Source of the DNA: Spirochaetota bacterium
GTDB taxonomy: Bacteria > Spirochaetota > Spirochaetia > Treponematales > Rectinemataceae
Reading direction: 5' to 3'
Length of the DNA stretch: 64,000 nucleotides
Assembly (NCBI GenBank): GCA_029265255.1
Contig: JAJUJQ010000011.1
Span: 1-64,000 of the forward strand
Both the position numbers and the translations under genes were made by a program. Each line of letters begins with the position of its first letter. The stretch's first letter is position 1. The notes beneath the pieces are model-generated. The model was given only the letters and a program-made list of their open reading frames with translations, ran no database searches and was not told where the DNA came from. Positions 1 through 7,749 of the stretch are shown one piece after another.

Positions 1-35
1 GGCCGAGAATGGGGCCAGAAGCGATATATGAACAT
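1..35 (-). CDS. possible 5' end of a gene running off the left edge
   Basis: On the minus strand an ATG at 33-35 is preceded by a perfect AGGAGG (39-44), only 3 nt from the start, and the frame stays open to the edge (MFIYRFWPHSR). It would be the next gene downstream of aroA on the same strand. Eleven codons are too few to name a product, and the spacing is shorter than ideal, so this is tentative. Nothing recognisable was seen in 36-199 apart from an AT-rich stretch at about 140-190. Confidence 0.25.
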   Translation of the reverse strand, partial: MFIYRFWPHSR

Positions 36-199
36 GGACCTCCTGTTAGGAGTCGAAGTCGGGAACGAGGTGATCGGGGCATAGGCACGCACCAGGCGAG
101 GGCGGCTCGACCAATGTGCGAAAAAACGTTGACGTTATCCATTTTTAGAGACTCAAATGATTTGTTTATAAAAATTAAATATTAAGATTATATTCCTGA

Positions 200-1528
200 T
201 CATCCGTTCATGCGCCTTATCACCTCGAACACTTTAAAAAACTCCGGCCACGACTTTGCCACGCATTCCGCGCCTCGAATTGTCACGGGGCCGGCGGACC
301 TCAACGCCGCAATCGCCGCCGTCATCGCGATGCGGTGATCGCCGTGCGCATCCACCTCGCCACCACCAATGGCGCCCCCATGGACCGACAGACAATCGCG
401 CTCCTTGTCGACCTCGATGCGGACTCCGAGCGCCTTATAGACATCCTGAAGCGTCGCCGCGCGGTCGCTCTCTTTTGAGGCGAGGCGGTGTGCCCCTCGT
501 ATGAACGAAACGCCTGGGATGGCCGCGGCAAGCGCCGCAAGGGGCGGAAAGAGGTCCGGGCAGTTGGTGGCGTCGAATTCGAAGGGCCTGAGCGTTCCGG
601 GCGCAACGCGGCAGAGCCCGCCGCACCACTCGATCCGCGCGCCTGCCGCATCAAGGACAACGAGAATCGCACGGTCGGGCTGTGTCGATTCCGGCTCGAG
701 CCCCTCGATTTCTACTCCGTACGGCGTCCCCGCAATGGCCGCGGCCACCGCAAGAAACGCAGCCCCACTCCAGTCCCCTTCGACGTCGAACGAGGCAGCG
801 CGGTAGCGCTGATCCCCGGCGATGTGGAAGCGCAGATGCTGCGCGCCGCCAAGGCTCTCGCGCCCACCGGCTTGGTCCTCGACCTCGATTCCAACGCCGA
901 AACGCGCGCAAACCTGCCGCGTAAGGTCAAGGTAGCCTACGCTTACGGCGTTGCGCACCTCGAGCACCGAATCCCCACCGCACAGCGGCAGCGCGATCAG
1001 AAGCCCCGTGATAGTCTGCGAACTGCCCTGGGCATCGATGCTCGCGCGTCCGGCGATGAGCGGGCCGCGCACGGTAAGCGGCGGAAAGCCCCCGGGCGCG
1101 CTGGCGCACGTCGCGCCGAATGCGGCCAGCGCCTCGGCCACCATGTGCATCGGCCGCTTTAGGAGCGTGCCTTCCGCGTCGAGCCGAACCGTACTATCCC
1201 CCAGCGCGGCGATGGGCGCGAACATCCGCATGCAGAGGCCCGATTCGCCGCATGAAAGCGCGAAAGTCTCCCCTTCTGCCCCGGCCTCTCTCCACCGCAG
1301 GCTGCCTTCGATAACGAGCGTCTCGGGCTTCGGCTGCTGCACGCGGGCGCCCAGCCCCTCGGCAACCCTCAACGCAGCCAGCGCGTCATTGCAGAGCGTG
1401 ACGCCCCCTAGCGTCGATATTCCTTCGGCAAGCGCCGCACAGGCAATCGCGCGCTGAAGCGCGCTTTTGGAGGCGGGCGCGCGGACAATACCTTCGACCT
1501 TCCCAGGATGGACCACTCGTGTTTCCAT
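200..1528 (-). CDS. aroA: 3-phosphoshikimate 1-carboxyvinyltransferase (EPSP synthase)
   Basis: The enzyme joins shikimate-3-phosphate and phosphoenolpyruvate to give EPSP, the sixth step of the cytosolic shikimate pathway. Family motifs are present in order: an N-terminal ASKSALQRA substrate-binding segment, CGESGLCMRM (a variant of the usual GNSGT-type loop), GSSQ, RLASKESDRA and a C-terminal HGDHRIAM. The length of 442 residues is normal. The frame is open further upstream, but ATG 1528 is chosen because GGAG lies 7 nt before it and the protein then begins just before the first conserved strand. It follows gdhA on the same strand but is separated from it by a strong terminator, so it is probably transcribed on its own. 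The altered GESGLC loop may affect PEP or glyphosate binding; that is inference. Confidence 0.95.
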   Translation of the reverse strand: METRVVHPGKVEGIVRAPASKSALQRAIACAALAEGISTLGGVTLCNDALAALRVAEGLGARVQQPKPETLVIEGSLRWREAGAEGETFALSCGESGLCMRMFAPIAALGDSTVRLDAEGTLLKRPMHMVAEALAAFGATCASAPGGFPPLTVRGPLIAGRASIDAQGSSQTITGLLIALPLCGGDSVLEVRNAVSVGYLDLTRQVCARFGVGIEVEDQAGGRESLGGAQHLRFHIAGDQRYRAASFDVEGDWSGAAFLAVAAAIAGTPYGVEIEGLEPESTQPDRAILVVLDAAGARIEWCGGLCRVAPGTLRPFEFDATNCPDLFPPLAALAAAIPGVSFIRGAHRLASKESDRAATLQDVYKALGVRIEVDKERDCLSVHGGAIGGGEVDAHGDHRIAMTAAIAALRSAGPVTIRGAECVAKSWPEFFKVFEVIRRMNG

Positions 1529-1634
1529 TATAATTCTCCAGGTTGCCTTGGTTATACCATACTCATCAGCCGATCGCCATGCATGATTCCTCGATATAAA
1601 GGATGTCGCTGCCTCCATTGGTGTCCATCCTGAT

Positions 1635-1664
1635 AAAAAAAAGCGGCCCCTTCTGGAGCCGCTT
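1635..1664 (-). terminator. rho-independent terminator of gdhA
   Basis: On the minus strand a 7-bp stem (AAGCGGC/GCCGCTT, 1641-1647 with 1658-1664) is followed directly by eight T residues (1635-1642 as A on the plus strand). It lies 25-50 nt after the gdhA stop and separates gdhA from aroA. Confidence 0.9.
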
Positions 1665-1688
1665 ACTTGGGATACGCAACCGAAAATC

Positions 1689-3035
1689 TTACACAAGACC
1701 CTGCGCAATCATCGCGTCAGCGACCTTCTTAAAGCCGGCAATGTTGGCACCAACCACGTAGTTGCCTTCAAAGCCGTACTGAGCCGCCGTGTCCACACAG
1801 TTCTTGTGAATATTGACCATAATTTCGTGAAGTCTGCGGTCGACTTCCTCGGCGCTCCAGGCCAGGCGCATTGAATTTTGGCTCATTTCAAGCCCGCTGG
1901 TGGCAACGCCGCCCGCATTGACCGCCTTGCCAGGTCCGAATGGGATTTTCTTCTCAAGGAAGAGCTTCCATGCCTCGGGAGTGCAGCCCATATTGGAGAC
2001 CTCAGCGACAACCTTGACGCCATTTTCGATGAGCATCTTCGCATCTTCGCCATTGAGTTCGTTCTGGATCGCGCAGGGCATGGCGATGTCGACCTTCTGC
2101 TCCCAGGGTTTGCGTCCCTTGTAGAACACTGCCTTGGGGAATTTCTTGGCATAGTTCTCGACCTTGTTGCGATCGATAATGAGCATTTCCTCGAGGTAAT
2201 CCCATTTTTCCTGGGTGCCAACACCGTCCGGATCGTAGATGTAGCCATCGGGACCGGAGATTGTGACGACCTTCGCGCCAAGCATGCTGGCCTTCTTGCA
2301 GGCACCCCACGCGACGTTCCCGAATCCAGAAACGGACACCGTTTTGCCCTCGATACGATCGCCCATTTTCTTGAGCATCTCTTCAACAAAATAGACCGCG
2401 CCGTACCCGGTCGCCTCTGGTCTGATGAGCGAGCCACCGAAAGCCAATCCCTTGCCGGTGAAGACGCCGGTGAACTCATTGGCAAGGCGCTTGTACTGGC
2501 CGAACATATAGCCGACTTCTCGGCCGCCGACACCAATGTCACCCGCGGGAACGTCGGTATCAGGTCCGATGTGGCGGAAAAGCTCGGTAATAAAGCTCTG
2601 GCAGAAGCGCATGATTTCATTGTCGCTCTTGCCATTTGGATCAAAGTCGGAGCCGCCCTTGCCGCCGCCCATGGGCAGGCCAGTCAGGCTGTTCTTGAAA
2701 ATCTGTTCGAATCCCAGGAATTTGAGGGTTGAAAGCGTCACTTTCGGATGGAAGCGAATGCCGCCCTTGTAGGGACCGATTGCCGAGTTGAATTCGACGC
2801 GATAGCCGCGATTGACGTGGTATTCGCCCTTATCGTCCATCCAGGGCACTCTGAACATGATCACGCGCTCGGGCTCGACAATGCGCTCGAGAATGCGCTG
2901 CTGGCGGTACTTGGGTTCAGCCTCGATGAGCGGAGTGATCGACTCAAGGACTTCTTCCGCGGCCTGAAGAAATTCGCTTTCCCATGGATAACGGGCGCGG
3001 AGTCCATCCAGGACTTCCTTTATGTAAGAATTCAT
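1689..3035 (-). CDS. gdhA: NADP-type glutamate dehydrogenase
   Basis: Reversible reductive amination of 2-oxoglutarate to glutamate, the main ammonium assimilation route where GS-GOGAT is weak. At 448 residues it matches the hexameric bacterial family (GdhA of E. coli type). Visible motifs include the glutamate-binding segment ending GPYKGGIRFHP, the catalytic lysine K126 in PMGGGKGGSD, and the Rossmann segment GFGNVAWGA. ATG 3035 is chosen because AGGAGG lies 5 nt upstream. It has its own promoter (3095-3123), a hairpin at the predicted mRNA 5' end, a palindrome upstream of the promoter, and a terminator after the stop, so it is a well-defined monocistronic unit. The coenzyme assignment comes from family resemblance. 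Confidence 0.96.
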   Translation of the reverse strand: MNSYIKEVLDGLRARYPWESEFLQAAEEVLESITPLIEAEPKYRQQRILERIVEPERVIMFRVPWMDDKGEYHVNRGYRVEFNSAIGPYKGGIRFHPKVTLSTLKFLGFEQIFKNSLTGLPMGGGKGGSDFDPNGKSDNEIMRFCQSFITELFRHIGPDTDVPAGDIGVGGREVGYMFGQYKRLANEFTGVFTGKGLAFGGSLIRPEATGYGAVYFVEEMLKKMGDRIEGKTVSVSGFGNVAWGACKKASMLGAKVVTISGPDGYIYDPDGVGTQEKWDYLEEMLIIDRNKVENYAKKFPKAVFYKGRKPWEQKVDIAMPCAIQNELNGEDAKMLIENGVKVVAEVSNMGCTPEAWKLFLEKKIPFGPGKAVNAGGVATSGLEMSQNSMRLAWSAEEVDRRLHEIMVNIHKNCVDTAAQYGFEGNYVVGANIAGFKKVADAMIAQGLV

Positions 3036-3069
3036 GGTTCCCTCCTTCAGGGAGTTTTTTGTTAGCATG

Positions 3070-3090
3070 CAGTCAGCGGAATGCTGACTG
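3070..3090 (-). promoter_or_regulatory. stem-loop at the 5' end of the gdhA transcript
   Basis: A perfect 8-bp inverted repeat (CAGTCAGC/GCTGACTG) with a 5-nt loop begins about 5 nt after the predicted gdhA -10 box, so it would form the very 5' end of the mRNA. It could protect the message from decay or serve as an operator; the sequence alone does not decide. Confidence 0.6.
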
Positions 3091-3094
3091 TTGT

Positions 3095-3123
3095 ATTGTA
3101 TACCGCTTTATCGATTTCTGCAA
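3095..3123 (-). promoter_or_regulatory. gdhA promoter
   Basis: On the minus strand, TTGCAG (3118-3123), a 17-nt spacer, then TACAAT (3095-3100). This is a good sigma70-type match about 60 nt upstream of the gdhA ATG. Confidence 0.75.
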
Positions 3124-3142
3124 GTTTGTCTGAATATCAAAA

Positions 3143-3160
3143 TCAAATTTCGAAATTTGA
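3143..3160. promoter_or_regulatory. 18-bp perfect palindrome upstream of gdhA
   Basis: TCAAATTTCGAAATTTGA is a perfect palindrome lying 19 nt upstream of the gdhA -35 box, a position suited to an activator or a distal operator. Similar A/T palindromes occur upstream of the aminotransferase, the NSS symporter and the TAXI-TRAP operon. Confidence 0.55.
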
Positions 3161-3217
3161 AACATTCCTGCCGCACACGCCTTGTCCGCAGGGCTTAAAG
3201 CCTTTGCACAGGATGGC

Positions 3218-3997
3218 TCAAGACTCTGGAACTTTCTCGATTTTTACCGATATGAGTCGATGGCCATCCATATGTTCGACCGTAAATATGAGGCCTCCCG
3301 CCTGCACCTGTTCACCTTTTGTCGGAATTCTCTCAAACAGATCGAATACATAACCAGCGAGGCTGTCATATTCACCTATCGGCAATGCCACTCCGAGTGC
3401 CTCTCCGAGGTCTTCGAGTCTGATCCGCGCGTCACAGCGCCATTCGCCTTCACTGATTCGAACGATCTGTTCGGCTTCTTCGTCAAATTCGTCCTGGATT
3501 TCCCCTACGATTTCTTCAATAATGTCTTCCAGACTGATAATCCCGGCAGTCCCGCCATATTCATCAACCGCGACTGCGATATGGACATGACGCTTTCTGA
3601 ACTCCTTCAGAAGGCTGTCTATGCGTTTCGTTTCGGGAACAAAATACGGCGGTCTCACCATTTTTTTCAGATCAAGCGGCTGCTTCCTCACAAGCGCAGC
3701 AAGCACATCCTTCGCGTAGAGAATGCCGGTAATGTTATCGATTGTTCCAGAAAACACTGGAATCCGTGAATGGCCAGACTCGACAAGCACCCTGAGCACT
3801 TCTTCGATCGGAAGAGTATCCTCTACGCACACCGTGTCGGTGCGAGGAACCATCACATCTTTGACGATTTTTTCGGGGAGGTTTTCTACACCTTCGATCA
3901 TTTCCCGCTGTTCTTCAACGGACACCGTATGCTGCGCATCGGTCTCTGATGATGAAGATTTCCCCCCGCGACCTAGCAATCGCGAAAAAAGGCTCAT
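3218..3997 (-). CDS. CBS-pair protein of the CorC/HlyC family
   Basis: 259 residues: a CBS pair at about 45-160 (including SGHSRIPVF, the VDEYGGTAGIISLEDIIEEIVGEI signature split across the second CBS motif) and a C-terminal CorC_HlyC domain at about 170-255. There is no N-terminal DUF21 membrane domain, so this is the soluble form. Family members bind adenine nucleotides and affect Mg/Co homeostasis or hemolysis, but the exact role is unsettled. It overlaps the ybeY stop by 4 nt (ATGA), indicating translational coupling, and closes the conserved phoH-pgpH-ybeY-corC block. Confidence 0.88.
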   Translation of the reverse strand: MSLFSRLLGRGGKSSSSETDAQHTVSVEEQREMIEGVENLPEKIVKDVMVPRTDTVCVEDTLPIEEVLRVLVESGHSRIPVFSGTIDNITGILYAKDVLAALVRKQPLDLKKMVRPPYFVPETKRIDSLLKEFRKRHVHIAVAVDEYGGTAGIISLEDIIEEIVGEIQDEFDEEAEQIVRISEGEWRCDARIRLEDLGEALGVALPIGEYDSLAGYVFDLFERIPTKGEQVQAGGLIFTVEHMDGHRLISVKIEKVPES

Positions 3998-4455
3998 TGC
4001 AGCACATGTCCTCCCAGGGATTCAAGAAGTTGTTCCTGAAATTTCAGCATCGGCTGGTCAGAATCGTCGGTCCTATGATCCATGCCGTCCAGGTGAAGGA
4101 TGCCATGGATTATAAGCCTGCGCAACTCTTCGTCAGAGTCTACGGCGAATTCTTCCGCGTTTCGGAATATAGCGGGAATACTGATGACCACGTCGCCGGC
4201 AAGATAGATCCCATCCACATCCCCCGAGGGTTCTCTTTGACCCAGCTCGAAAGACAGCACATCGGTGGGCGCATCGATATGTCTGTAATCGCGATTCAGC
4301 GCTTGAATCGTGGCATCATCACAGAACGTAAGCGAAACTTGCCAATCCTTTTTCCCAAGGGCATCGAGCACGGACAGCGCGTACTCGGCAGCCCGCTGCG
4401 CCCATTCGGGTTCTTCGGTTCCCAGTACCGAATAGAATACTTCATTGCCCTGCAT
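3994..4455 (-). CDS. ybeY: endoribonuclease YbeY
   Basis: Single-strand RNA endonuclease needed for 16S rRNA 3' maturation and ribosome quality control. The zinc site motif HGxLHLxGxDH is intact (H117, H121, H127 in HGILHLDGMDH). The length of 153 residues is typical. ATG 4455 has AGGAG 5 nt upstream. It sits between pgpH (8 nt gap) and the CBS protein (4-nt overlap), the usual order of this operon. Confidence 0.95.
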   Translation of the reverse strand: MQGNEVFYSVLGTEEPEWAQRAAEYALSVLDALGKKDWQVSLTFCDDATIQALNRDYRHIDAPTDVLSFELGQREPSGDVDGIYLAGDVVISIPAIFRNAEEFAVDSDEELRRLIIHGILHLDGMDHRTDDSDQPMLKFQEQLLESLGGHVLQ

Positions 4456-4463
4456 GGTGACTC

Positions 4464-6668
4464 CTATTCCTGTTCTTTTTCCTGGCCAGGGTATTCGATG
4501 CGGGTGTGCATCTGAGACCGGAGAATTCTGAGAAAAGCCTCTTCAGCGAGACGGATGTCTCCCATGGTGAGGGCGCTGTCGGATAGCTGTCCGCTCGTCA
4601 CTTTGTTCATAATGACCTGATGCACATACTGTTCCAGCTTGGGAAGACTTGGGTTCTTGAGCGAGCGCGCTGCGGCTTCTACGGAATCGGCGAGCATGAC
4701 CAGCGCGGCTTCCTTGCTCCGTGGAGGCTCACCCTGATAGCTGAAAGAAGCAATGTTCACCTCATCTTCCTTGCCCCCTCGTGCCTTGAACGCAATAGCT
4801 TCCATAATTGAATTGCCGTGATGCTGACCGATGATATCGATCACTTCAGCCGGAAGACCGAGCTCGCGGGCACGTTCGATGCCATCCTTTACATGACGCC
4901 TGATAATACTCGCGGAAAGCGAAGGATTGATTTCGTCATGGCGGTTTGTCCCCTTCTGGTTTTCCGTGAAATATTCGGGATGGGCAATCTTCCCGATATC
5001 GTGATAATAGGCGCCGATACGGGCCAGCAACGGATTGGCACCAATATCTCGTGCCGCTGCTTCCGCGAGATGCGCGACATTGATGGAATGCGCGTAGGTA
5101 CCTGGCGCGTTGGAGAGCATCTCCTTCAGCGCTGGCGAATTGATGTCCGCGAGTTCCATGAGACGGAATTGTGTAGCTTTGTCCAGAAGCCTCTCAAAAA
5201 GGGGAAGGAGCAGAAGAATAAAGGAGCCCCCCGCAAAACCATTGAGCGCACCAAGCAGCGAGGATCTTATGAGTTCGGCGGGGCTGTGTCTCTGGCTTAC
5301 AAGCAATATCAGAGCAAGCAACGCCTGGATGCCGGCCTGGAACACTGCTGCGCGAGCCAACTGGATGCGCGTTTCTGCGGTACGCATTGTCAACGTCGCG
5401 GATATCCCTGCCAGAAGAATACCGACCATGAACTGCGCATTCAGGTTAGTTGCCGCGCCAGTCATCAGAAATGAGATAAGGCTGAAAAAAATGCCTGTGC
5501 GTGGCCCGAACAGCAGCGATACAAGACCTGCGAACAGCGAAACGGGAACATACAGCGCGCCTTGGGCAAGATTCTTGCTCTCGAGGAGATTCTGGACAAA
5601 GAGAACCCAATAAAAGAGAAGCAGCAGCGATCCGAGCAGGAACAGGAGTGAGGACCGGTCGTAGGGGAAATCGCTGAGATCCCGCACTCGAGCAAGGAGA
5701 AAGCCGATGAGCGATGCGATGAGCAGAAGCCCGACGCCGGTCAGAAGAATACCCGCATCCGACACGAGCATCGAAGCGCGCACCGCCCGAATGCGTTCAT
5801 AAACTTCCTCAGTAACCAGCTCTCCCTTACGGACCAGAATTTCGTTTCTGCTCACAAAGCGGGTCACCGGTTCCACACGCGACCTGATCTCAGCCAGACG
5901 CTTCTCGGACATCGCCTGATCGAAAAAGGCATTTTCTTTTGCAAAACCTTTTGCCAGGATACGGACATACTGCTTCATGGTCTCAGGAACTCTCCTGGCT
6001 TCCATTTCAGCTTCGATCTTTGCTGATAGATTATCCATCGTTGTCATGCCGCTGACAGGCAGCTGTTCGCGCTCCTCTCTGCCGTTCACAACCCGAACCA
6101 ATTCGTAATAGTTCGGATTGAAGCGTTCGAACACTCTCTCGGGTATTGAAAGGATTCCTTTTCCAAGAATGCTTTCCTCGATATCAGCTGCCTGGACGAA
6201 TGTCTGCGGCGTGAGCCTGGCGCGTATCAGTACTTCATATACTTCCGGCGCAAATATGTCGGGATACCGGCTTCTAAGCAGCAGCGCCAACGCATCGGCG
6301 CTGCCGGATTCATTCCTGAGCTGCAAATAGTACGAAGAAAACGAATCCATCCTGGATCTTGCGGATGCCGTAATCTTCTCATCGAGCACGAAGATGGCGA
6401 TGGCGAGTCGTTCCTCGAGCCGGATCTTTCGTTCGGTTGCTTCTCGATCTATGTAGACGATGTCACGCGCCGCATAGATATCCCGATCAGCCACTTTGTT
6501 CTTTTCAATGCTGCGCAATGAACGGTGCACACCCAAGGCAGCCGGGCCGAGAAACACAAGGCCCAAAACCGCGATAAAAATCGCCCCGAGAAAGAACCAC
6601 GCGGAAGCCGAGACCGAAATCAGATGTCTCATGCCCGGCATGGAAGGCCGCAATTCATTCCTTTTCAT
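4464..6668 (-). CDS. pgpH: 7TM-HD cyclic-di-AMP phosphodiesterase, PgpH type
   Basis: 734 residues with the complete PgpH architecture: one N-terminal membrane segment (about 22-44), a large extracytoplasmic 7TMR-HDED domain (about 50-295), a cluster of membrane segments (about 302-495) and a cytoplasmic HD domain with the H556-D557 motif (YYHDIGK), a further conserved HH (QHHGNS) and NRHDE. Family members hydrolyse c-di-AMP to pApA and so tune potassium and osmolyte transport. The start at 6668 overlaps the phoH end by 14 nt; AGAAG lies just upstream and no better downstream start is visible. Confidence 0.92.
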   Translation of the reverse strand: MKRNELRPSMPGMRHLISVSASAWFFLGAIFIAVLGLVFLGPAALGVHRSLRSIEKNKVADRDIYAARDIVYIDREATERKIRLEERLAIAIFVLDEKITASARSRMDSFSSYYLQLRNESGSADALALLLRSRYPDIFAPEVYEVLIRARLTPQTFVQAADIEESILGKGILSIPERVFERFNPNYYELVRVVNGREEREQLPVSGMTTMDNLSAKIEAEMEARRVPETMKQYVRILAKGFAKENAFFDQAMSEKRLAEIRSRVEPVTRFVSRNEILVRKGELVTEEVYERIRAVRASMLVSDAGILLTGVGLLLIASLIGFLLARVRDLSDFPYDRSSLLFLLGSLLLLFYWVLFVQNLLESKNLAQGALYVPVSLFAGLVSLLFGPRTGIFFSLISFLMTGAATNLNAQFMVGILLAGISATLTMRTAETRIQLARAAVFQAGIQALLALILLVSQRHSPAELIRSSLLGALNGFAGGSFILLLLPLFERLLDKATQFRLMELADINSPALKEMLSNAPGTYAHSINVAHLAEAAARDIGANPLLARIGAYYHDIGKIAHPEYFTENQKGTNRHDEINPSLSASIIRRHVKDGIERARELGLPAEVIDIIGQHHGNSIMEAIAFKARGGKEDEVNIASFSYQGEPPRSKEAALVMLADSVEAAARSLKNPSLPKLEQYVHQVIMNKVTSGQLSDSALTMGDIRLAEEAFLRILRSQMHTRIEYPGQEKEQE

Positions 6669-7650
6669 AGGCTTCTATGATTTTCCTGACAAGCGGACTG
6701 CGGATGACGTCCCTTGCGTCCAGACGGCTCACAAATACCTCATCGATATGCTCGAGAAGCGGAATTGCATGCACCATACCCGACTCACTCTTTCTCGGCA
6801 GGTCAATCTGTGTGATATCTCCAGTGACTATCGCCTTGGTATGCTCTCCCAGCCGCGTCAGAAACATTTTCATCTGCTCTTTCGTGGTGTTCTGGCCTTC
6901 GTCGAGAATGACGATGCAATTGCTAAGACTTCGTCCACGCATATACGCAAGGGGCGCAACCTCGATAGCCCTGCTCTCTTCGAGCCTGCGGATCGTCTCA
7001 TAGGGAACAAGCGATTCCATGGCATCATAGAGTGGACGAAGGTAGGGATTGATCTTCTGTTCTAAATCGCCCGGAAGGTAGCCCAGGCTCTCGCCGGCTT
7101 CGACGACGGGGCGCGTCAGAATGAGTTTGCGCCTGTTCTTCGTGAGGAGCTCTCGAAGCGCGTATGCCATCGCGAGGAATGTCTTGCCGGTTCCCGCTGG
7201 TCCTATGGCAAACACAAGGTCGTGAGTCGCGATACCTTGCAGGTACATGCTTTGTCCGGGCGAGCGGGGAAAGACTTTTCCGAATCCATTTGGAATCTGG
7301 ATGCAGGTATCCAGGAAGCGCGATATATCCGGTTTCTCGCTTTCCGCACCTGGCTCTCCCAAGTCTGAGCATGAAGCGGCCTTTCCTTCCGGTGTCAGTT
7401 CAGCATGGAGGGCAATAATGAGTTCCGGTGTGGCGGGCACCCCTTCTTCGATCGAGGTTCCGATCGCGCTGATCAGGCGGGAAAAAAGATCGATCTGCGA
7501 TGGATCGTCACTCTCTATGTACAGCTCATTGCCGCGGCTCAGCACCCTGGCGCCCAGCAGACTCTGGATCACCGAAAGGTTATAGTCGTTGGTTCCACAG
7601 AGTTCTGCGAGAATCCGCGTATTCTCAAGTACAATATGCGATGGACTCAA
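6655..7650 (-). CDS. phoH: PhoH-like ATPase
   Basis: 331-residue P-loop ATPase of the PhoH/PhoL family, linked to RNA metabolism and ribosome maturation with YbeY. It shows Walker A GPAGTGKT (150-157), a Walker B region VILDEGQN (most homologues have DEAQN) and TGDITQIDLP. The start is a TTG at 7650 with AGGAG 5 nt upstream; no ATG of comparable quality is seen. It heads the phoH-pgpH-ybeY-CBS operon. Confidence 0.93.
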   Translation of the reverse strand: MSPSHIVLENTRILAELCGTNDYNLSVIQSLLGARVLSRGNELYIESDDPSQIDLFSRLISAIGTSIEEGVPATPELIIALHAELTPEGKAASCSDLGEPGAESEKPDISRFLDTCIQIPNGFGKVFPRSPGQSMYLQGIATHDLVFAIGPAGTGKTFLAMAYALRELLTKNRRKLILTRPVVEAGESLGYLPGDLEQKINPYLRPLYDAMESLVPYETIRRLEESRAIEVAPLAYMRGRSLSNCIVILDEGQNTTKEQMKMFLTRLGEHTKAIVTGDITQIDLPRKSESGMVHAIPLLEHIDEVFVSRLDARDVIRSPLVRKIIEAYEKE

Positions 7651-7749
7651 ACCTGCTCCTGGAAATGTTTCTCTGCAGTAATATACTATGGAAAAGCATG
7701 GTTTTCCAGAGATGGAATGGATTCCGCGAACGCAGAAGGAATGCGACCA

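Noticed and set aside
488..1162. 224-residue plus-strand open frame
   Set aside because: It is antisense to aroA, arginine/alanine/proline-rich as expected of a GC-rich shadow frame, with no ribosome site.
1878..2732. 284-residue plus-strand open frame
   Set aside because: Antisense shadow of gdhA; composition mirrors the codon pattern of the real gene.
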